From assembly GCF_014705715.1 (NCBI RefSeq), contig NZ_JACXLC010000001.1, positions 44,457-108,456 of the forward strand: DNA of 64,000 nt, given 5' to 3'. This document shows, in pieces, positions 44,987-56,618 of this stretch (position 1 is the first letter of the stretch; each line of letters opens with the position of its first letter). The notes beneath the pieces are model-generated. The model was not told the DNA's origin, did not search any database, and worked only from the letters and a program-made list of their open reading frames with translations. A program made the position numbers and the translations under genes. This stretch comes from Erythrobacter rubeus (lineage in GTDB: Bacteria > Pseudomonadota > Alphaproteobacteria > Sphingomonadales > Sphingomonadaceae).

Positions 44987-45016
44987 AGGGGCGGGCCGCG
45001 AGGCTCGCCCCTTTTT
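44987..45016 (+). terminator. Rho-independent terminator after ompA-like gene
   Basis: An 11-bp stem (AGGGGCGGGCC with GGCTCGCCCCT, one G-T pair, loop GCGA) is followed directly by TTTTT. It lies 40 bases after the OmpA-like stop. Confidence 0.85.
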
Positions 45017-45126
45017 CGTGCGCACGAATTGCCAATCGGGTTCAAACCGGGACAGGGCCGCATTCCATTTGTGCAAAAACCGGAGTCCGTCTTGCAGCCG
45101 CGTTAGTTGAAAAGTAAACTTACGGC

Positions 45127-45342
45127 ATGGAACCGCTGCGCGACTCAATTCACTATCAACAGCTCGCACGGAAGGCCCGGCAACTGGCCTCCGCGCATTC
45201 CGACCCCGTGGTTGCTCGCCGCCTGCGCGAGACCGCCGTCCAGCATGACAGGCTCGCCCGCAAGCTCGAGCGCGAAGAATCCGTCGAGGAAAAGCCGCAG
45301 AGCGAGTGGAAGACCTTTATCAAGCAGCTAAAGCGTCGTTAG
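45127..45342 (+). CDS. Small charged helical hypothetical protein
   Basis: The 71-residue protein starts MEPLRDSIHYQQLARKARQL and has a regular Arg/Glu/Leu helical pattern (RRLRETAVQHDRLARKLERE), then TFIKQLKRR. No family is recognised. No signal or membrane segment is present. The codon pattern is coding-like, and the competing frame at 45107-45331 looks like a shadow. It lies between the OmpA-like gene and aroC, tail-to-tail with aroC. Confidence 0.6.
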   Translation: MEPLRDSIHYQQLARKARQLASAHSDPVVARRLRETAVQHDRLARKLEREESVEEKPQSEWKTFIKQLKRR

Positions 45343-45391
45343 TCGACGCTGACTAACAGAAGGCACCAGCTCCCGCGCGCCGATCGGGTGC

Positions 45392-46483
45392 CTATTCCCC
45401 GCCGACTTGCGCGCGGTGCAGCATCTTGTGATCGGCCAGCACTAGCGCCATCATCGCCTCCACAACCGGCGTCCCGCGGATGCCCACGCACGGATCGTGG
45501 CGGCCTTTCGTGCGGACCTTTGTCGCTTCGCCCGCCGTGTTGATGGAATCCACCGGCGTCAGGATCGATGAGGTCGGTTTGAAGGCGACCCGGCACACGA
45601 CCGGCTGTCCGGTCGAAATCCCACCTGCCGTCCCGCCGGCATGGTTGCTGGCATAGACCGGCTTGCCGTTCTTGCCCGGAGACATCGCATCCGCGTTCTG
45701 CTCTCCCGTCAGTCGGGCTGCGCCGAAGCCGTCTCCGATCTCCACGCCCTTGGTCGCGTTGATGCTCATCATGGCAGAGGCGAGATCGCTGTCGAGCTTG
45801 CCGTAAACCGGAGCGCCCCATCCGGCGGGCACGCCCTCGGCTACGCATTCGACGACCGCGCCGAGCGATGACCCGTCCTTGCGCGCCTTCTCGACCAGAT
45901 CCTCCCAGCGCTTGGCCGCCCAGCTATCGGGGCAGAAAAACGGATTGTTGCCGATCTCGTCGAGATTGATCGCCTCATGGTCGATTGTGTCGCCGCCAAG
46001 CTCGCACACATAGGCGGTGATTCTTACCTCGGGGATGATCAGCCGCGCGACCGCGCCCGCAGCGACCCGCGCCGCGGTTTCGCGGGCGCTCGACCGGCCG
46101 CCGCCGCGATAATCGCGGATGCCGTATTTCGCATCGTAGGTGTAATCGGCGTGTCCCGGGCGATAACTCTGCGCGATCTCCGAATAATCCTTCGACCGCT
46201 GATCGGTGTTCTCGATCATCAGGTGGATCGGCGTGCCGGTCGTGACCTGTTCGCCATCGGCATTGTAGAACACACCGGAGAGGATCTTCACAAGGTCCGC
46301 TTCCTTGCGCTGCGTCGTGAAGCGGTTCTGGCCGGGCTTGCGCGCATCCATGAAGGGCTGGATGTACCGTTCATTGAGGGGAAGCCCTGGCGGGCATCCA
46401 TCGATCACCGCGCCGAGACCCGGCCCGTGGCTTTCACCCCATGTGGTATAGCGCAGGACGCGCCCGAACGTGTTGACACTCAT
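45392..46483 (-). CDS. aroC: Chorismate synthase
   Basis: From the ATG at 46483 the protein has 363 residues. Signatures are [40 protein letters not shown] and the [21 protein letters not shown] region, plus [13 protein letters not shown] [13 protein letters not shown]. The enzyme converts EPSP to chorismate using reduced FMN, the last common step of aromatic amino acid synthesis. A 402-base region separates it from the divergent ruvA. Confidence 0.97.
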   Translation of the reverse strand: MSVNTFGRVLRYTTWGESHGPGLGAVIDGCPPGLPLNERYIQPFMDARKPGQNRFTTQRKEADLVKILSGVFYNADGEQVTTGTPIHLMIENTDQRSKDYSEIAQSYRPGHADYTYDAKYGIRDYRGGGRSSARETAARVAAGAVARLIIPEVRITAYVCELGGDTIDHEAINLDEIGNNPFFCPDSWAAKRWEDLVEKARKDGSSLGAVVECVAEGVPAGWGAPVYGKLDSDLASAMMSINATKGVEIGDGFGAARLTGEQNADAMSPGKNGKPVYASNHAGGTAGGISTGQPVVCRVAFKPTSSILTPVDSINTAGEATKVRTKGRHDPCVGIRGTPVVEAMMALVLADHKMLHRAQVGGE

Positions 46484-46885
46484 GGAAATGCTGCATGCGC
46501 GAAAAACGGCGGGCTGTCGAGAATGAGAAGCGCGGGCGCGCGCGAATTTCCTACAGCGCCGGGCGGCGATAAGATTGCGGATATGACTGTGAGGTTGGCC
46601 AGGACTGGAGAACAACGCGCGCGGAGCGAAGCCCGTGCAATCCATGCGCCTGGATTGGGCGCTTGCGGAAAGTCACACCCAAAAACATCCTTGTCCGCGG
46701 AAACTGACACGAAACTGGCGGAAATCGCGGGGTTCTCCCGGAAAGTCAGGCACTTGGTACCGCATTCGTTTTTTCGAAAGCACCCGGTTGCGCGGTCCAT
46801 GTCTCGCCCGCTTGTGTGCCGCTGCGGTGATGATAACCCGGCCCGCGCTCTGGCCTTTGCCGCGCGCATCCCGCAAAACTGGGCG
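46484..46885. other. Intergenic region between divergent aroC and ruvA
   Basis: Although an open frame runs through this 402-base stretch in front of ruvA, its translation has no family character. I see no hairpin, repeat or RNA gene here. It should contain both promoters. Confidence 0.4.
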
Positions 46886-47503
46886 ATGATTGCAAAGCTA
46901 TCCGGCAGGCTCGATGAAACGGGCGAGGACTGGGCCATCGTCGATGTGCAGGGGGTCGGCTACCTCGTTCACTGCTCGACCAAGACGCTCGCTGCCTTGG
47001 GCGAGGTGGGCGAGGGATGCACGGTGCATACCGACCTGCAGGTGAGCGAGAACGATATGCGCCTCCTCGGCTTTGCGACAAGCGACGAGCGCGACTGGTT
47101 CCGCCTGCTGACACAGGTGCAGGGCGTGGGGAGCAAGGTGGGCCTCGCGATCCTCTCCGCTCTATCGACCGGCGAAGTGCGCGATGCCTGCGCTGCGGGA
47201 GACGCCGCGACCGTGGCGCGGGCCCAAGGCGTCGGGCCGAAGCTCGCCGGGCGGATCGTCAACGAGCTTAAGGACAAAGCTTCTCTTTGGGCAGGCGCGC
47301 TGCCCGGTGGCGGCATGGCGGGCAGCGGGATCGCGGCTGTCCCGGCAGGCTCGGCGAGCGCCGACGCGGTAAGCGCGCTCGAAAACCTCGGCTTCAAGGC
47401 GGCGGTGGCAGCGCAGGCGGTGGCGCGCGCCCAGAGCGAGCTGGGCGAAGACGCGAGCGAAGGCGACCTGATCCGCGTCGCGCTGAAGAAGGCGGCCGGG
47501 TGA
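46886..47503 (+). CDS. ruvA: Holliday junction branch migration protein RuvA
   Basis: From the ATG at 46886 the protein has 205 residues. It begins MIAKLSGRLDETGEDWAIVD, the conserved OB-fold start. Helix-hairpin-helix motifs are LLTQVQGVGSKVGLAILSAL and ARAQGVGPKLAGRIVNELKD, and the C-terminal RuvB-binding domain ends GDLIRVALKKAAG. RuvA tetramers bind four-way junctions and load RuvB. The open frame upstream is not used. The DsrE-like gene follows by 17 bases. Confidence 0.96.
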   Translation: MIAKLSGRLDETGEDWAIVDVQGVGYLVHCSTKTLAALGEVGEGCTVHTDLQVSENDMRLLGFATSDERDWFRLLTQVQGVGSKVGLAILSALSTGEVRDACAAGDAATVARAQGVGPKLAGRIVNELKDKASLWAGALPGGGMAGSGIAAVPAGSASADAVSALENLGFKAAVAAQAVARAQSELGEDASEGDLIRVALKKAAG

Positions 47504-47520
47504 TGGGGAGGAGAACTGAA

Positions 47521-48063
47521 ATGCGCAACACCGTGACTGCTGTAGCTCTGATCGCGTCAGCTCCAGCCTTAGCGCAGGAGCCCGACTTCAGCGCGTTCGC
47601 GACCGGTCCCATATTTGAAGAGTTCGGCCCGCACGCGCCCGTGGCCGGGGCGAATGCTCTCGATCCGAATGCCGAGTTCCGCATCGCATTCGACGTTGCG
47701 GACAGGGCGGACGTCGGCACGCGCAACCGCACGTTCGAAAGCGCGGCCCGCTTCACCAACATGCACGCCGCCGCCGGGGTGCCTGCGCAGAACATGAAGC
47801 TGGTGGTGGTCGTCCACGGCAAGGCGGTGCTCGATCTCGTCACCGATGAGGCGCTGGACGCGCGCGACATGGAAGCCAATGCGAGCGCCGGCATGGTGCG
47901 CGCCATGCTCGACCACGGCATCCGCTTCGTCGTCTGCGGCCAAAGCGCCAGCGTCTATGGGGTGCAGGCCGAACACTTGATCGAAGGTGTCGAACTGGAA
48001 CTGTCCGCCATGACCGCCCACGCGCTGCTCCAGCAACGCGGGTACACGGTGAACCCGTTTTAG
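47521..48063 (+). CDS. Secreted DsrE/DsrF-like protein
   Basis: The ATG at 47521 follows GGGGAGGAGAACTGAA and gives 180 residues with a signal peptide (NTVTAVALIASAPALAQ). The mature part has ARFTNMHAAAGVPAQNMKLV, VVVHGKAVLDLVTDEALD, AMLDHGIRFVVCGQSAS and HALLQQRGYTVNPF, the pattern of DsrE/YchN-like folds. The single Cys in FVVCGQS is in the usual sulfur-carrier position. A periplasmic role in sulfur or redox chemistry is inferred. It is inserted between ruvA and ruvB, with a membrane protein gene next. Confidence 0.82.
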   Translation: MRNTVTAVALIASAPALAQEPDFSAFATGPIFEEFGPHAPVAGANALDPNAEFRIAFDVADRADVGTRNRTFESAARFTNMHAAAGVPAQNMKLVVVVHGKAVLDLVTDEALDARDMEANASAGMVRAMLDHGIRFVVCGQSASVYGVQAEHLIEGVELELSAMTAHALLQQRGYTVNPF

Positions 48064-48076
48064 GAGGTGATAAGCT

Positions 48077-48628
48077 ATGGAGGAAGACTTGCTCATCTCT
48101 ACGTCGGGCGTCGCTTTATCGAAACGGAACCGCGACGGTGCGGTCGAAGAGTTGGAAAGCCTAAAGGAAATAAGAGCCATTGGATGGGAGCAACATGCTC
48201 ACTCATTCAAATGGCTGACTGCATCTCTCTTGGCCCTCAACGGCGGTGGCCTGTTGGCAGCTGCGCAAATCGATGGCGTGCTAGTTGGCGACCGTATCGC
48301 AGCTGGTTTCAGCTTCGCCTTGGGGATCGCTTTCGCTTTGATTGTCGCGGTTGTTGGTCAGCGCGCAATCGCAAAATCGTTCGTCCCCATTCAAAAACAG
48401 ATTGGCTACTGGATGCGTGTCGCTTCGGACGGCACTCGCGATGAAGTATTAGAACGTGAGTTGATTGCAGAAAGTCTCAAAATCCGACCCTTGAGCAGGA
48501 CAACACAGGCATTCGGTTGGTTTTCCGCAATGGCGTTCTTCGTCGCCCTCTATATGCTCGGCAGCGGGATGTTGAACGCGTCGCTGAGCGCAGATGAGCC
48601 TGAAGCCGAAAAAGCTGTCATGCCATGA
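48077..48628 (+). CDS. Hypothetical membrane protein between dsrE-like gene and ruvB
   Basis: The 183-residue protein follows AGGAGGTGATAAGCT, a strong ribosome-binding site. A soluble N-terminus with a charged helix ([20 protein letters not shown]) precedes two central helices ([39 protein letters not shown]). A third helix lies near the C-terminus ([19 protein letters not shown]). No family is recognised. Codons are less GC-rich than in ruvA and ruvB, which suggests later arrival. It overlaps ruvB by four bases (ATGA), so it is translated with it. Confidence 0.7.
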   Translation: MEEDLLISTSGVALSKRNRDGAVEELESLKEIRAIGWEQHAHSFKWLTASLLALNGGGLLAAAQIDGVLVGDRIAAGFSFALGIAFALIVAVVGQRAIAKSFVPIQKQIGYWMRVASDGTRDEVLERELIAESLKIRPLSRTTQAFGWFSAMAFFVALYMLGSGMLNASLSADEPEAEKAVMP

Positions 48629-49653
48629 CCGATCCCGTCCCTCTCCACAGCCCCGACCGGCAGCCCGGCGATCCCGACGCAGCGCTTCGGCCCAAGAGCC
48701 TGACCGAGTTCATCGGGCAGGAGGCGGCGCGCGAGAATCTGCGGGTGTTCATCGAAAGCGCTAAGTCGCGCGGGGAGGCGATGGATCACACGCTGTTCTT
48801 CGGGCCTCCCGGCCTCGGCAAGACCACGCTCGCGCAGATCGTCGCTGCCGAACTGGGCGTGGGCTTTCGCGCGACCTCCGGCCCCGTCATCGCCAAGGCG
48901 GGCGACCTCGCCGCGCTGCTCACCAATCTGGAGCCGCATGACGTGCTGTTCATCGACGAGATCCACAGGCTCAATCCCGTGGTCGAGGAAGTGCTCTATC
49001 CGGCGATGGAGGACCGCGCGCTCGACATCATCATCGGTGAAGGCCCCTCTGCGCGGAGCGTGCGGATCGACCTGCCGCCGTTCACCCTGATCGGAGCGAC
49101 CACGCGGCAGGGGCTGCTGACGACTCCCTTGCGTGACCGGTTCGGTATTCCGATGCGTCTGCAGTTCTACACCCATGCGGAGCTTGACCAGGTGGTGACG
49201 CGCGGAGCGCGGCTGCTGGGTCTGGACATCGACAAGGATGGCGCGCGTGAGATCGCGCGGCGCTCGCGCGGGACGCCGCGGGTTGCGGGGCGGCTGCTGC
49301 GGCGGGTGCGCGACTTCGCCCATGTGGCGGGGCAGGCGGTGGTGACGCGCGCAGCCGCCGACGATGCACTGACCCGGCTGGAGATCGACAGCCTCGGCCT
49401 CGATGTGATGGACCGGCGATATCTCTCAATGATCGCCACCACCTACAAGGGCGGGCCCGTCGGCGTCGAAACGCTGGCCGCAGGACTGGCCGAACCGCGC
49501 GACACGGTGGAGGACGTGATCGAGCCCTATCTCATCCAGCTGGGATTGCTCGCGCGCACCGCACGGGGCCGCGTGCTGAACGATGCGGGCTGGGAGCACC
49601 TGGAGATGCAGCCGCCGCAAAAGCCGCAGGGCGGGCTATTCGAGGATGGCTAG
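48625..49653 (+). CDS. ruvB: Holliday junction branch migration helicase RuvB
   Basis: The 342-residue protein shows [15 protein letters not shown], Walker [16 protein letters not shown], Walker [16 protein letters not shown], sensor [19 protein letters not shown] and arginine-finger [20 protein letters not shown], ending with the winged helix FIGATTPR-type [19 protein letters not shown]. It is the motor of branch migration with RuvA. ruvC is not visible in the window. Its first codons overlap the preceding membrane gene. Confidence 0.97.
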   Translation: MTDPVPLHSPDRQPGDPDAALRPKSLTEFIGQEAARENLRVFIESAKSRGEAMDHTLFFGPPGLGKTTLAQIVAAELGVGFRATSGPVIAKAGDLAALLTNLEPHDVLFIDEIHRLNPVVEEVLYPAMEDRALDIIIGEGPSARSVRIDLPPFTLIGATTRQGLLTTPLRDRFGIPMRLQFYTHAELDQVVTRGARLLGLDIDKDGAREIARRSRGTPRVAGRLLRRVRDFAHVAGQAVVTRAAADDALTRLEIDSLGLDVMDRRYLSMIATTYKGGPVGVETLAAGLAEPRDTVEDVIEPYLIQLGLLARTARGRVLNDAGWEHLEMQPPQKPQGGLFEDG

Positions 49654-49657
49654 CGTT

Positions 49658-49987
49658 TCAGCTGCCTGGCTGAGCGATGCTCCGACCTCGGTTTCGTAAC
49701 TCCTCGGTCGCATTTTTGCCACGCCGTGACATCGCTTCCCATTGCGCCTTCGTACCACAAAGCTTCTTGTTGAAACGTGATCCCGTAATGCGGGTGCGAC
49801 GGCAAATGACCTTGTCTTCGTCTGTAGCGGCTTCAGCCACGGCAGGCTCGTCATTTGCATCGCCTAACAGGGCATCGTCTTCGGCGGTCGCCTCGACAGC
49901 TTGTGGTTCCTCGCCGCCTGTCTGCGGTGCGGCCTGTGCCTGAATCGACGCCAGCAAAGCGGAGCTTACGAGCAATGAAATGGCCAT
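49658..49987 (-). CDS. Small secreted hypothetical protein
   Basis: The 109-residue product has a signal peptide (ISLLVSSALLASIQAQA) and an acidic mature N-terminus (EEPQAVEATAEDDALLGD). The conserved-looking part is DKVICRRTRITGSRFNKKLC, then GTKAQWEAMSRRGKNATEEL. I recall similar short proteins in sphingomonads with this CRR...GSR...C pattern, but no function is known. It ends four bases from ruvB (tail-to-tail). Confidence 0.65.
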   Translation of the reverse strand: MAISLLVSSALLASIQAQAAPQTGGEEPQAVEATAEDDALLGDANDEPAVAEAATDEDKVICRRTRITGSRFNKKLCGTKAQWEAMSRRGKNATEELRNRGRSIAQPGS

Positions 49988-50093
49988 GAATATCCTCCTG
50001 TCGACCTGATACCCCTTGAGATATCAGAGCATAGGATCATGACGCTTTCATGCAAGTTACCTCGTCGACGGCCTTGCCTAACGCGTCAAACGC

Positions 50094-50537
50094 TTACGGA
50101 GATATCACAGCTTGCCCGGCCTCCTGCCAGGCGAGAATTCCGCCGGACAGATGCGGAACGGGGCGATCAAGGTGCTCGGCAAGCTTCGTCGCAGCGACGG
50201 TCGATCTGCGGCCAGACCGGCAATAGAGGACGATTTCTCGGCCATCGCCAGCGTCCAGGCTGGCGGGATCAAACGAATCGAGCGCGATATGCTCGGCGCC
50301 CGGTATCATCCCCTCTGATACCTCTTCATCAGTGCGGACGTCGATCAATCGGATTTCACCGCGATCCAGACGAGCACGGAGCTGCGATACTGTGAGATCG
50401 ACCACCGCGCCGGAAACCTCGCCGCGCGTGGCTGATTCGTTGATCTCGTCTTTCACAAGCTCGTTCACCGCCTCCTGCGGACCGCACGCTGTAAGCGCGA
50501 GCCCGCAGAAAGCTGTGAGGAGAGTGCGTATCGCCAA
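50094..50537 (-). CDS. Rhodanese-domain lipoprotein
   Basis: The likely start is TTG at 50537, five bases after the acnA stop. It gives 147 residues with a lipobox leader AIRTLLTAFCGLALTACGP. The rhodanese domain has RLIDVRTDEEVSEGMIPGAEHI and the active-site loop VLYCRSGRRSTVAATKL with the catalytic Cys. Rhodaneses move sulfane sulfur; as a lipoprotein it would work in the periplasm. The frame upstream of the TTG lies within acnA and is not used. It is probably co-transcribed with acnA. Confidence 0.82.
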   Translation of the reverse strand: MAIRTLLTAFCGLALTACGPQEAVNELVKDEINESATRGEVSGAVVDLTVSQLRARLDRGEIRLIDVRTDEEVSEGMIPGAEHIALDSFDPASLDAGDGREIVLYCRSGRRSTVAATKLAEHLDRPVPHLSGGILAWQEAGQAVISP

Positions 50538-50541
50538 AGCG

Positions 50542-53214
<2,673 letters not shown>

Positions 53215-53381
53215 CGGGATATCCCATCCTTGTTGGCTGTCCCGCATCAGTGGAGGCTGTGCGGAGAGGGGGTGCCGGAACTTGGCGAGTTCTGGCGCGA
53301 ATTCGATGCAATGCACCTGCTAGACATAGCCCTTTGCGTCAAGGGTTTGGAGGCTGTTGCGAGTCGCTTGCGATTGACCGT

Positions 53382-54284
53382 TCAGCCTGCCGCTGCGGCG
53401 GGCTGAATTCGCGGCTTTCGCGTTGCGATCCAGCAGCCTGTCACGATCAGGGCCGTTCCCGCCAATGTGGGGAGGGTGACCGGTTCGCGGAAGAAAAGCC
53501 AGCCGAGCAGGCTTGCCCACAAAAATCCCGTATATTCGATCGGTACGAGGGCCTGTGCTTCCGACCGCGCATAGGCCCATGCGATGGCCATCGCGCCGAT
53601 AGCAGTGAGTGCGCCTGCGCCTGCAATCATGATCAGTGCACCGGTTTGCGGGACCGTAGCCAGGAACGGCGCGAAAAGCAGAAGAACGAGCCCTCCGATG
53701 CCGCTATGGAAGGTGGCGATTTCGACCGGGCCTGCGACCTGGCTCTGACGGCGGATTACCACGAAATTGTAAGCATAGAGCACTGCGGAAAATCCGAGTG
53801 AAGCAACGCCCAGCCATACATCCGCCGTCATGTCCCCGCGCCCGAATTTCCCGCCAACAATGACCAGCGTACCGACAAAGCCCAATATGCTCGCATAAAT
53901 CGCCTTGGGCTGGATTTCCTCGCCCAAAAGCACGCGCGCGAAATAGAGGGCGATGAGCGGCGCGACGAAGCTGATCGCGATGGCCTCGGCAAGCGGAAGC
54001 TTCGTCAGCGCGAAAAAGAAGCTCAGTGCCATGAATGCGGAGATGATGCCGCGTTCGATATGAAGCTTGAACACCGACCGCGTCGGCCAACCGGTGCGCT
54101 GAAGAAGCCAGAAAGGTGCGATGATCGCCGCACCGAACAGGGACCTCAGAACGGTCGCGGTATACGTCCCGGTTGCGAGGGCTGCGTCTTTCATAAGCGC
54201 GTCCATCAAAGACAGAAAGCCTACCCCCGCCGCTGCTGCGGCAAAGGGCATCAATCTACTGAAAGGACCTTGCGAAGCGGACAT
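53382..54284 (-). CDS. EamA/DMT-superfamily transporter
   Basis: From the ATG at 54284 the protein has 300 residues and ten predicted helices in two EamA halves. Examples are LMPFAAAAAGVGFLSLMDAL, SFFFALTKLPLAEAIAISFV and, in the second half, WVGVASLGFSAVLYAYNF-like VWLGVASLGFSAVLYAYNFV and FLWASLLGWLFFREPVTLPT. DMT transporters export or import small metabolites; the substrate is not indicated. The frame upstream is out of gene character. It is divergent from the L,D-transpeptidase gene. Confidence 0.9.
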   Translation of the reverse strand: MSASQGPFSRLMPFAAAAAGVGFLSLMDALMKDAALATGTYTATVLRSLFGAAIIAPFWLLQRTGWPTRSVFKLHIERGIISAFMALSFFFALTKLPLAEAIAISFVAPLIALYFARVLLGEEIQPKAIYASILGFVGTLVIVGGKFGRGDMTADVWLGVASLGFSAVLYAYNFVVIRRQSQVAGPVEIATFHSGIGGLVLLLFAPFLATVPQTGALIMIAGAGALTAIGAMAIAWAYARSEAQALVPIEYTGFLWASLLGWLFFREPVTLPTLAGTALIVTGCWIATRKPRIQPAAAAG

Positions 54285-54460
54285 GGGCGGCAATCCATAG
54301 GGACAAGGCGCCCTGTCGTCACGCCGGATCGTGCCTGACTGCGTACAATTCATCGCAGGGTAAGCGCTGCGGCTTGATACAGCTATGCAAGCGGGGATAT
54401 AGTGCGAAAATAAGGGCAAAGCCGCGCAAAGCGGTGAGAATTGGGACAAACGAGACAGAT

Positions 54461-55882
54461 ATGCGCAAATGGATCGGCACTTTGGCCAGCGGGATCGCGG
54501 CCACGGCTCTGATTTCGAGCGGGGCTTTCGCTCAGGACGAGCAGGCCGCGGCCATGGAAGAGGCTGCGGAAGCGCCATCGGACGAGCCTTCCGATGGGCA
54601 GGCTGAAGCGTCCGAAACCGCTTCCGATGCGACATTCGACGAGGCGTTTCCGCGGATGGTTTCGGGTGAGGTGGTGCAGGGCGACCTCGCGCCTCCAGGG
54701 CCCATCGTGCAGCCGTGGACCGTCGAGGCCGCCAATGAACTGATCGCTGTCATCGATGGCATTGGTGCAGAGGGTCTCGATCCCCGCGATTACGATTTGC
54801 AGGCTCTGCAGGTAGCCGTGCAGTCGGGACCTTCCGAAGAGCTGAACGAGCTGGCGTCGAAGAATTTCGTCTGGCTGGTCGAGGATCTGCGTGACGGGCG
54901 GACGCCGATGGACGCGCGCGAGCAGTGGTTCGTGGTCGATCCCGACCGCGATTTCTTCCGCACCGGCGATCTGCTGACCGAAGCGATGGAAAGCGGCGAC
55001 GTCGCCGGCACGCTCGCGAAGCTCAATCCGACCCATCCCGACTATGCCCGGCTCAAGGCGGAGCTGGCGGCGACGCCCGATACCGAGGTCGACAAGCGCA
55101 AGCTCATCAGGGCGAATATGGACCGCTGGCGCTGGCTGGCGCGCGATCTTGGGCGCAAGTACCTAATCACGAACGTGCCCGAATACCAGCTCCGGCTGAC
55201 TGTCGGTGACAACATCATCAGCACGTATCGCACGGTGGTGGGCAAGCCGGGGCGCACGGCCACTCCGCAGCTTGCCGAGAAGGTTTCGGGCGTGGTTTTC
55301 AACCCGACCTGGACGGTCCCACAGTCCATCGTGAAGGGCGAAGGGCTCGGCAACAAGGTGCTGAGCAACCCTGCGTGGGCGAAGCGCAATGGATACAAGG
55401 CGACGCGCGGCGAGAACGGCTGGATCACCGTGGTGCAACAGCCCGGACCGGGCAACTCGCTCGGCCGGATGAAGCTCGAAATGCCGAACCCGCATGCGAT
55501 TTTCTTCCACGATACGCCGTCGCGGCATCTGTTCGCCAATGACAACCGGGCGCTAAGCCATGGTTGCATCCGGACGGAGCGCGCGCTCGAACTGGCGATC
55601 ACGATGGCGATCCTCGGCAAGGCGACCAGTAAGGACGAAGCGGTCGAGATCGCGACTTCCGGCGAATACACCAAGGTGTACATGAAGGACGAGCTGCCCG
55701 CCTACATCACCTATTTCACGATGGCGTCGGACATTGACGGGGAAATGCAGACCTTTGATGACATCTACGGCCGCGACGCCCCGGTCCTCGCGAGCCTCGA
55801 CAAGCCGCGTGAGCGCAACCGCAGCAACGAGATCGATGATGAGGTTATCGTGATCGAAGACGATCCGCGGGTCGGGGGCTAG
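54461..55882 (+). CDS. YcbB-type L,D-transpeptidase
   Basis: The chosen ATG gives 473 residues with a signal peptide (KWIGTLASGIAATALISSGA). An acidic linker (EEAAEAPSDEPSDGQAEASE) is followed by a peptidoglycan-binding-like N-terminal domain (ELIAVIDGIGAEGLDPRDYD). The YkuD catalytic domain ends in HLFANDNRALSHGCIRTERA, where SHGCIR holds the catalytic His-Cys pair. The family makes 3-3 crosslinks in the murein and resists most beta-lactams. It converges on a second L,D-transpeptidase of another family, sharing CTAG. Confidence 0.92.
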   Translation: MRKWIGTLASGIAATALISSGAFAQDEQAAAMEEAAEAPSDEPSDGQAEASETASDATFDEAFPRMVSGEVVQGDLAPPGPIVQPWTVEAANELIAVIDGIGAEGLDPRDYDLQALQVAVQSGPSEELNELASKNFVWLVEDLRDGRTPMDAREQWFVVDPDRDFFRTGDLLTEAMESGDVAGTLAKLNPTHPDYARLKAELAATPDTEVDKRKLIRANMDRWRWLARDLGRKYLITNVPEYQLRLTVGDNIISTYRTVVGKPGRTATPQLAEKVSGVVFNPTWTVPQSIVKGEGLGNKVLSNPAWAKRNGYKATRGENGWITVVQQPGPGNSLGRMKLEMPNPHAIFFHDTPSRHLFANDNRALSHGCIRTERALELAITMAILGKATSKDEAVEIATSGEYTKVYMKDELPAYITYFTMASDIDGEMQTFDDIYGRDAPVLASLDKPRERNRSNEIDDEVIVIEDDPRVGG

Positions 55883-56559
55883 AACGAGCCCGGCACGTAG
55901 CGCTGCGTCGCATTCGGTTCATCCGGTTGCAGCAATTCCAGCGAATTGTCCGACCAGCCGAGGCTGTCGGCATAAAGCAGCCTGCCGCCCGAAAGATTGA
56001 GCAGTGCAACGCGGAACTGCTCTTCGCCGAGCGCGAAGCACCCGTTAGAGCGGCCAAGCCGCCCCCAGCGATCGATATGCGAGGGCTCTGCATATTTGGC
56101 GCGGTGCATCACGATGTAGCGGCGCAGCGCGGCCTCGTTGGTGGGATCGAGGCCGCCCAATCGCACTGACGTGCCATAGCGCCCGACATACCATTCCCAA
56201 GTGATATAGGCGCCCTTGCTGGTCGCGTTGGATCCCTCGACGTTGGAATAGTTGTTGAGCCACCCATCATGCTCCGGGTCGGAACCGGTGCCGTGGCTGA
56301 CGTGAAAGCTCTGCACTTCCTCGCGATCGAGATTGACGAAATGAAAGCGCTTTTCCGCCGAATGCACCCCGAAATCGGCAATGCCGACGATGTCCTTTTT
56401 CCAGATGACATCGCCTGCGCGGTCAAGCTCGCGCTTGGCCAATTCGAACAGCTTTCTGTCTCTTTCGCTGCCCTTGCGCGGGGCAGCGGCCACACTTGCC
56501 GGTAGCGACAGGGCCGCTCCAGCAGCGATACCGGTTTTGAGCAGATCGCGCCGTTTCAT
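55879..56559 (-). CDS. YkuD_2-type murein L,D-transpeptidase catalytic-domain protein
   Basis: The ATG at 56559 gives 226 residues with a twin-Arg-like leader MKRRDLLKTGIAAGAALSLP. The mature part contains FHFVNLDREEVQSFHVSHGT, then YITWEWYVGRYGTSVRLGGLDP, and the catalytic IDRWGRLGRSNGCFALGE with SNGCF. It lacks the SHGCIR form of the classical family. Function in murein or other crosslinking is inferred. It lies tail-to-tail with the YcbB-type gene. Confidence 0.85.
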   Translation of the reverse strand: MKRRDLLKTGIAAGAALSLPASVAAAPRKGSERDRKLFELAKRELDRAGDVIWKKDIVGIADFGVHSAEKRFHFVNLDREEVQSFHVSHGTGSDPEHDGWLNNYSNVEGSNATSKGAYITWEWYVGRYGTSVRLGGLDPTNEAALRRYIVMHRAKYAEPSHIDRWGRLGRSNGCFALGEEQFRVALLNLSGGRLLYADSLGWSDNSLELLQPDEPNATQRYVPGSF

Positions 56560-56618
56560 AATGCCAATACTAATAGCGCAATTATGGAGTTCCCGTGAAC
56601 AGGAAAATGCGCGCGGTA

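Noticed and set aside
45977-46885. N-terminal extension of ruvA by 300 residues
   Set aside because: The extension overlaps aroC on the other strand and lacks protein-like character; the conserved RuvA start is at 46886.
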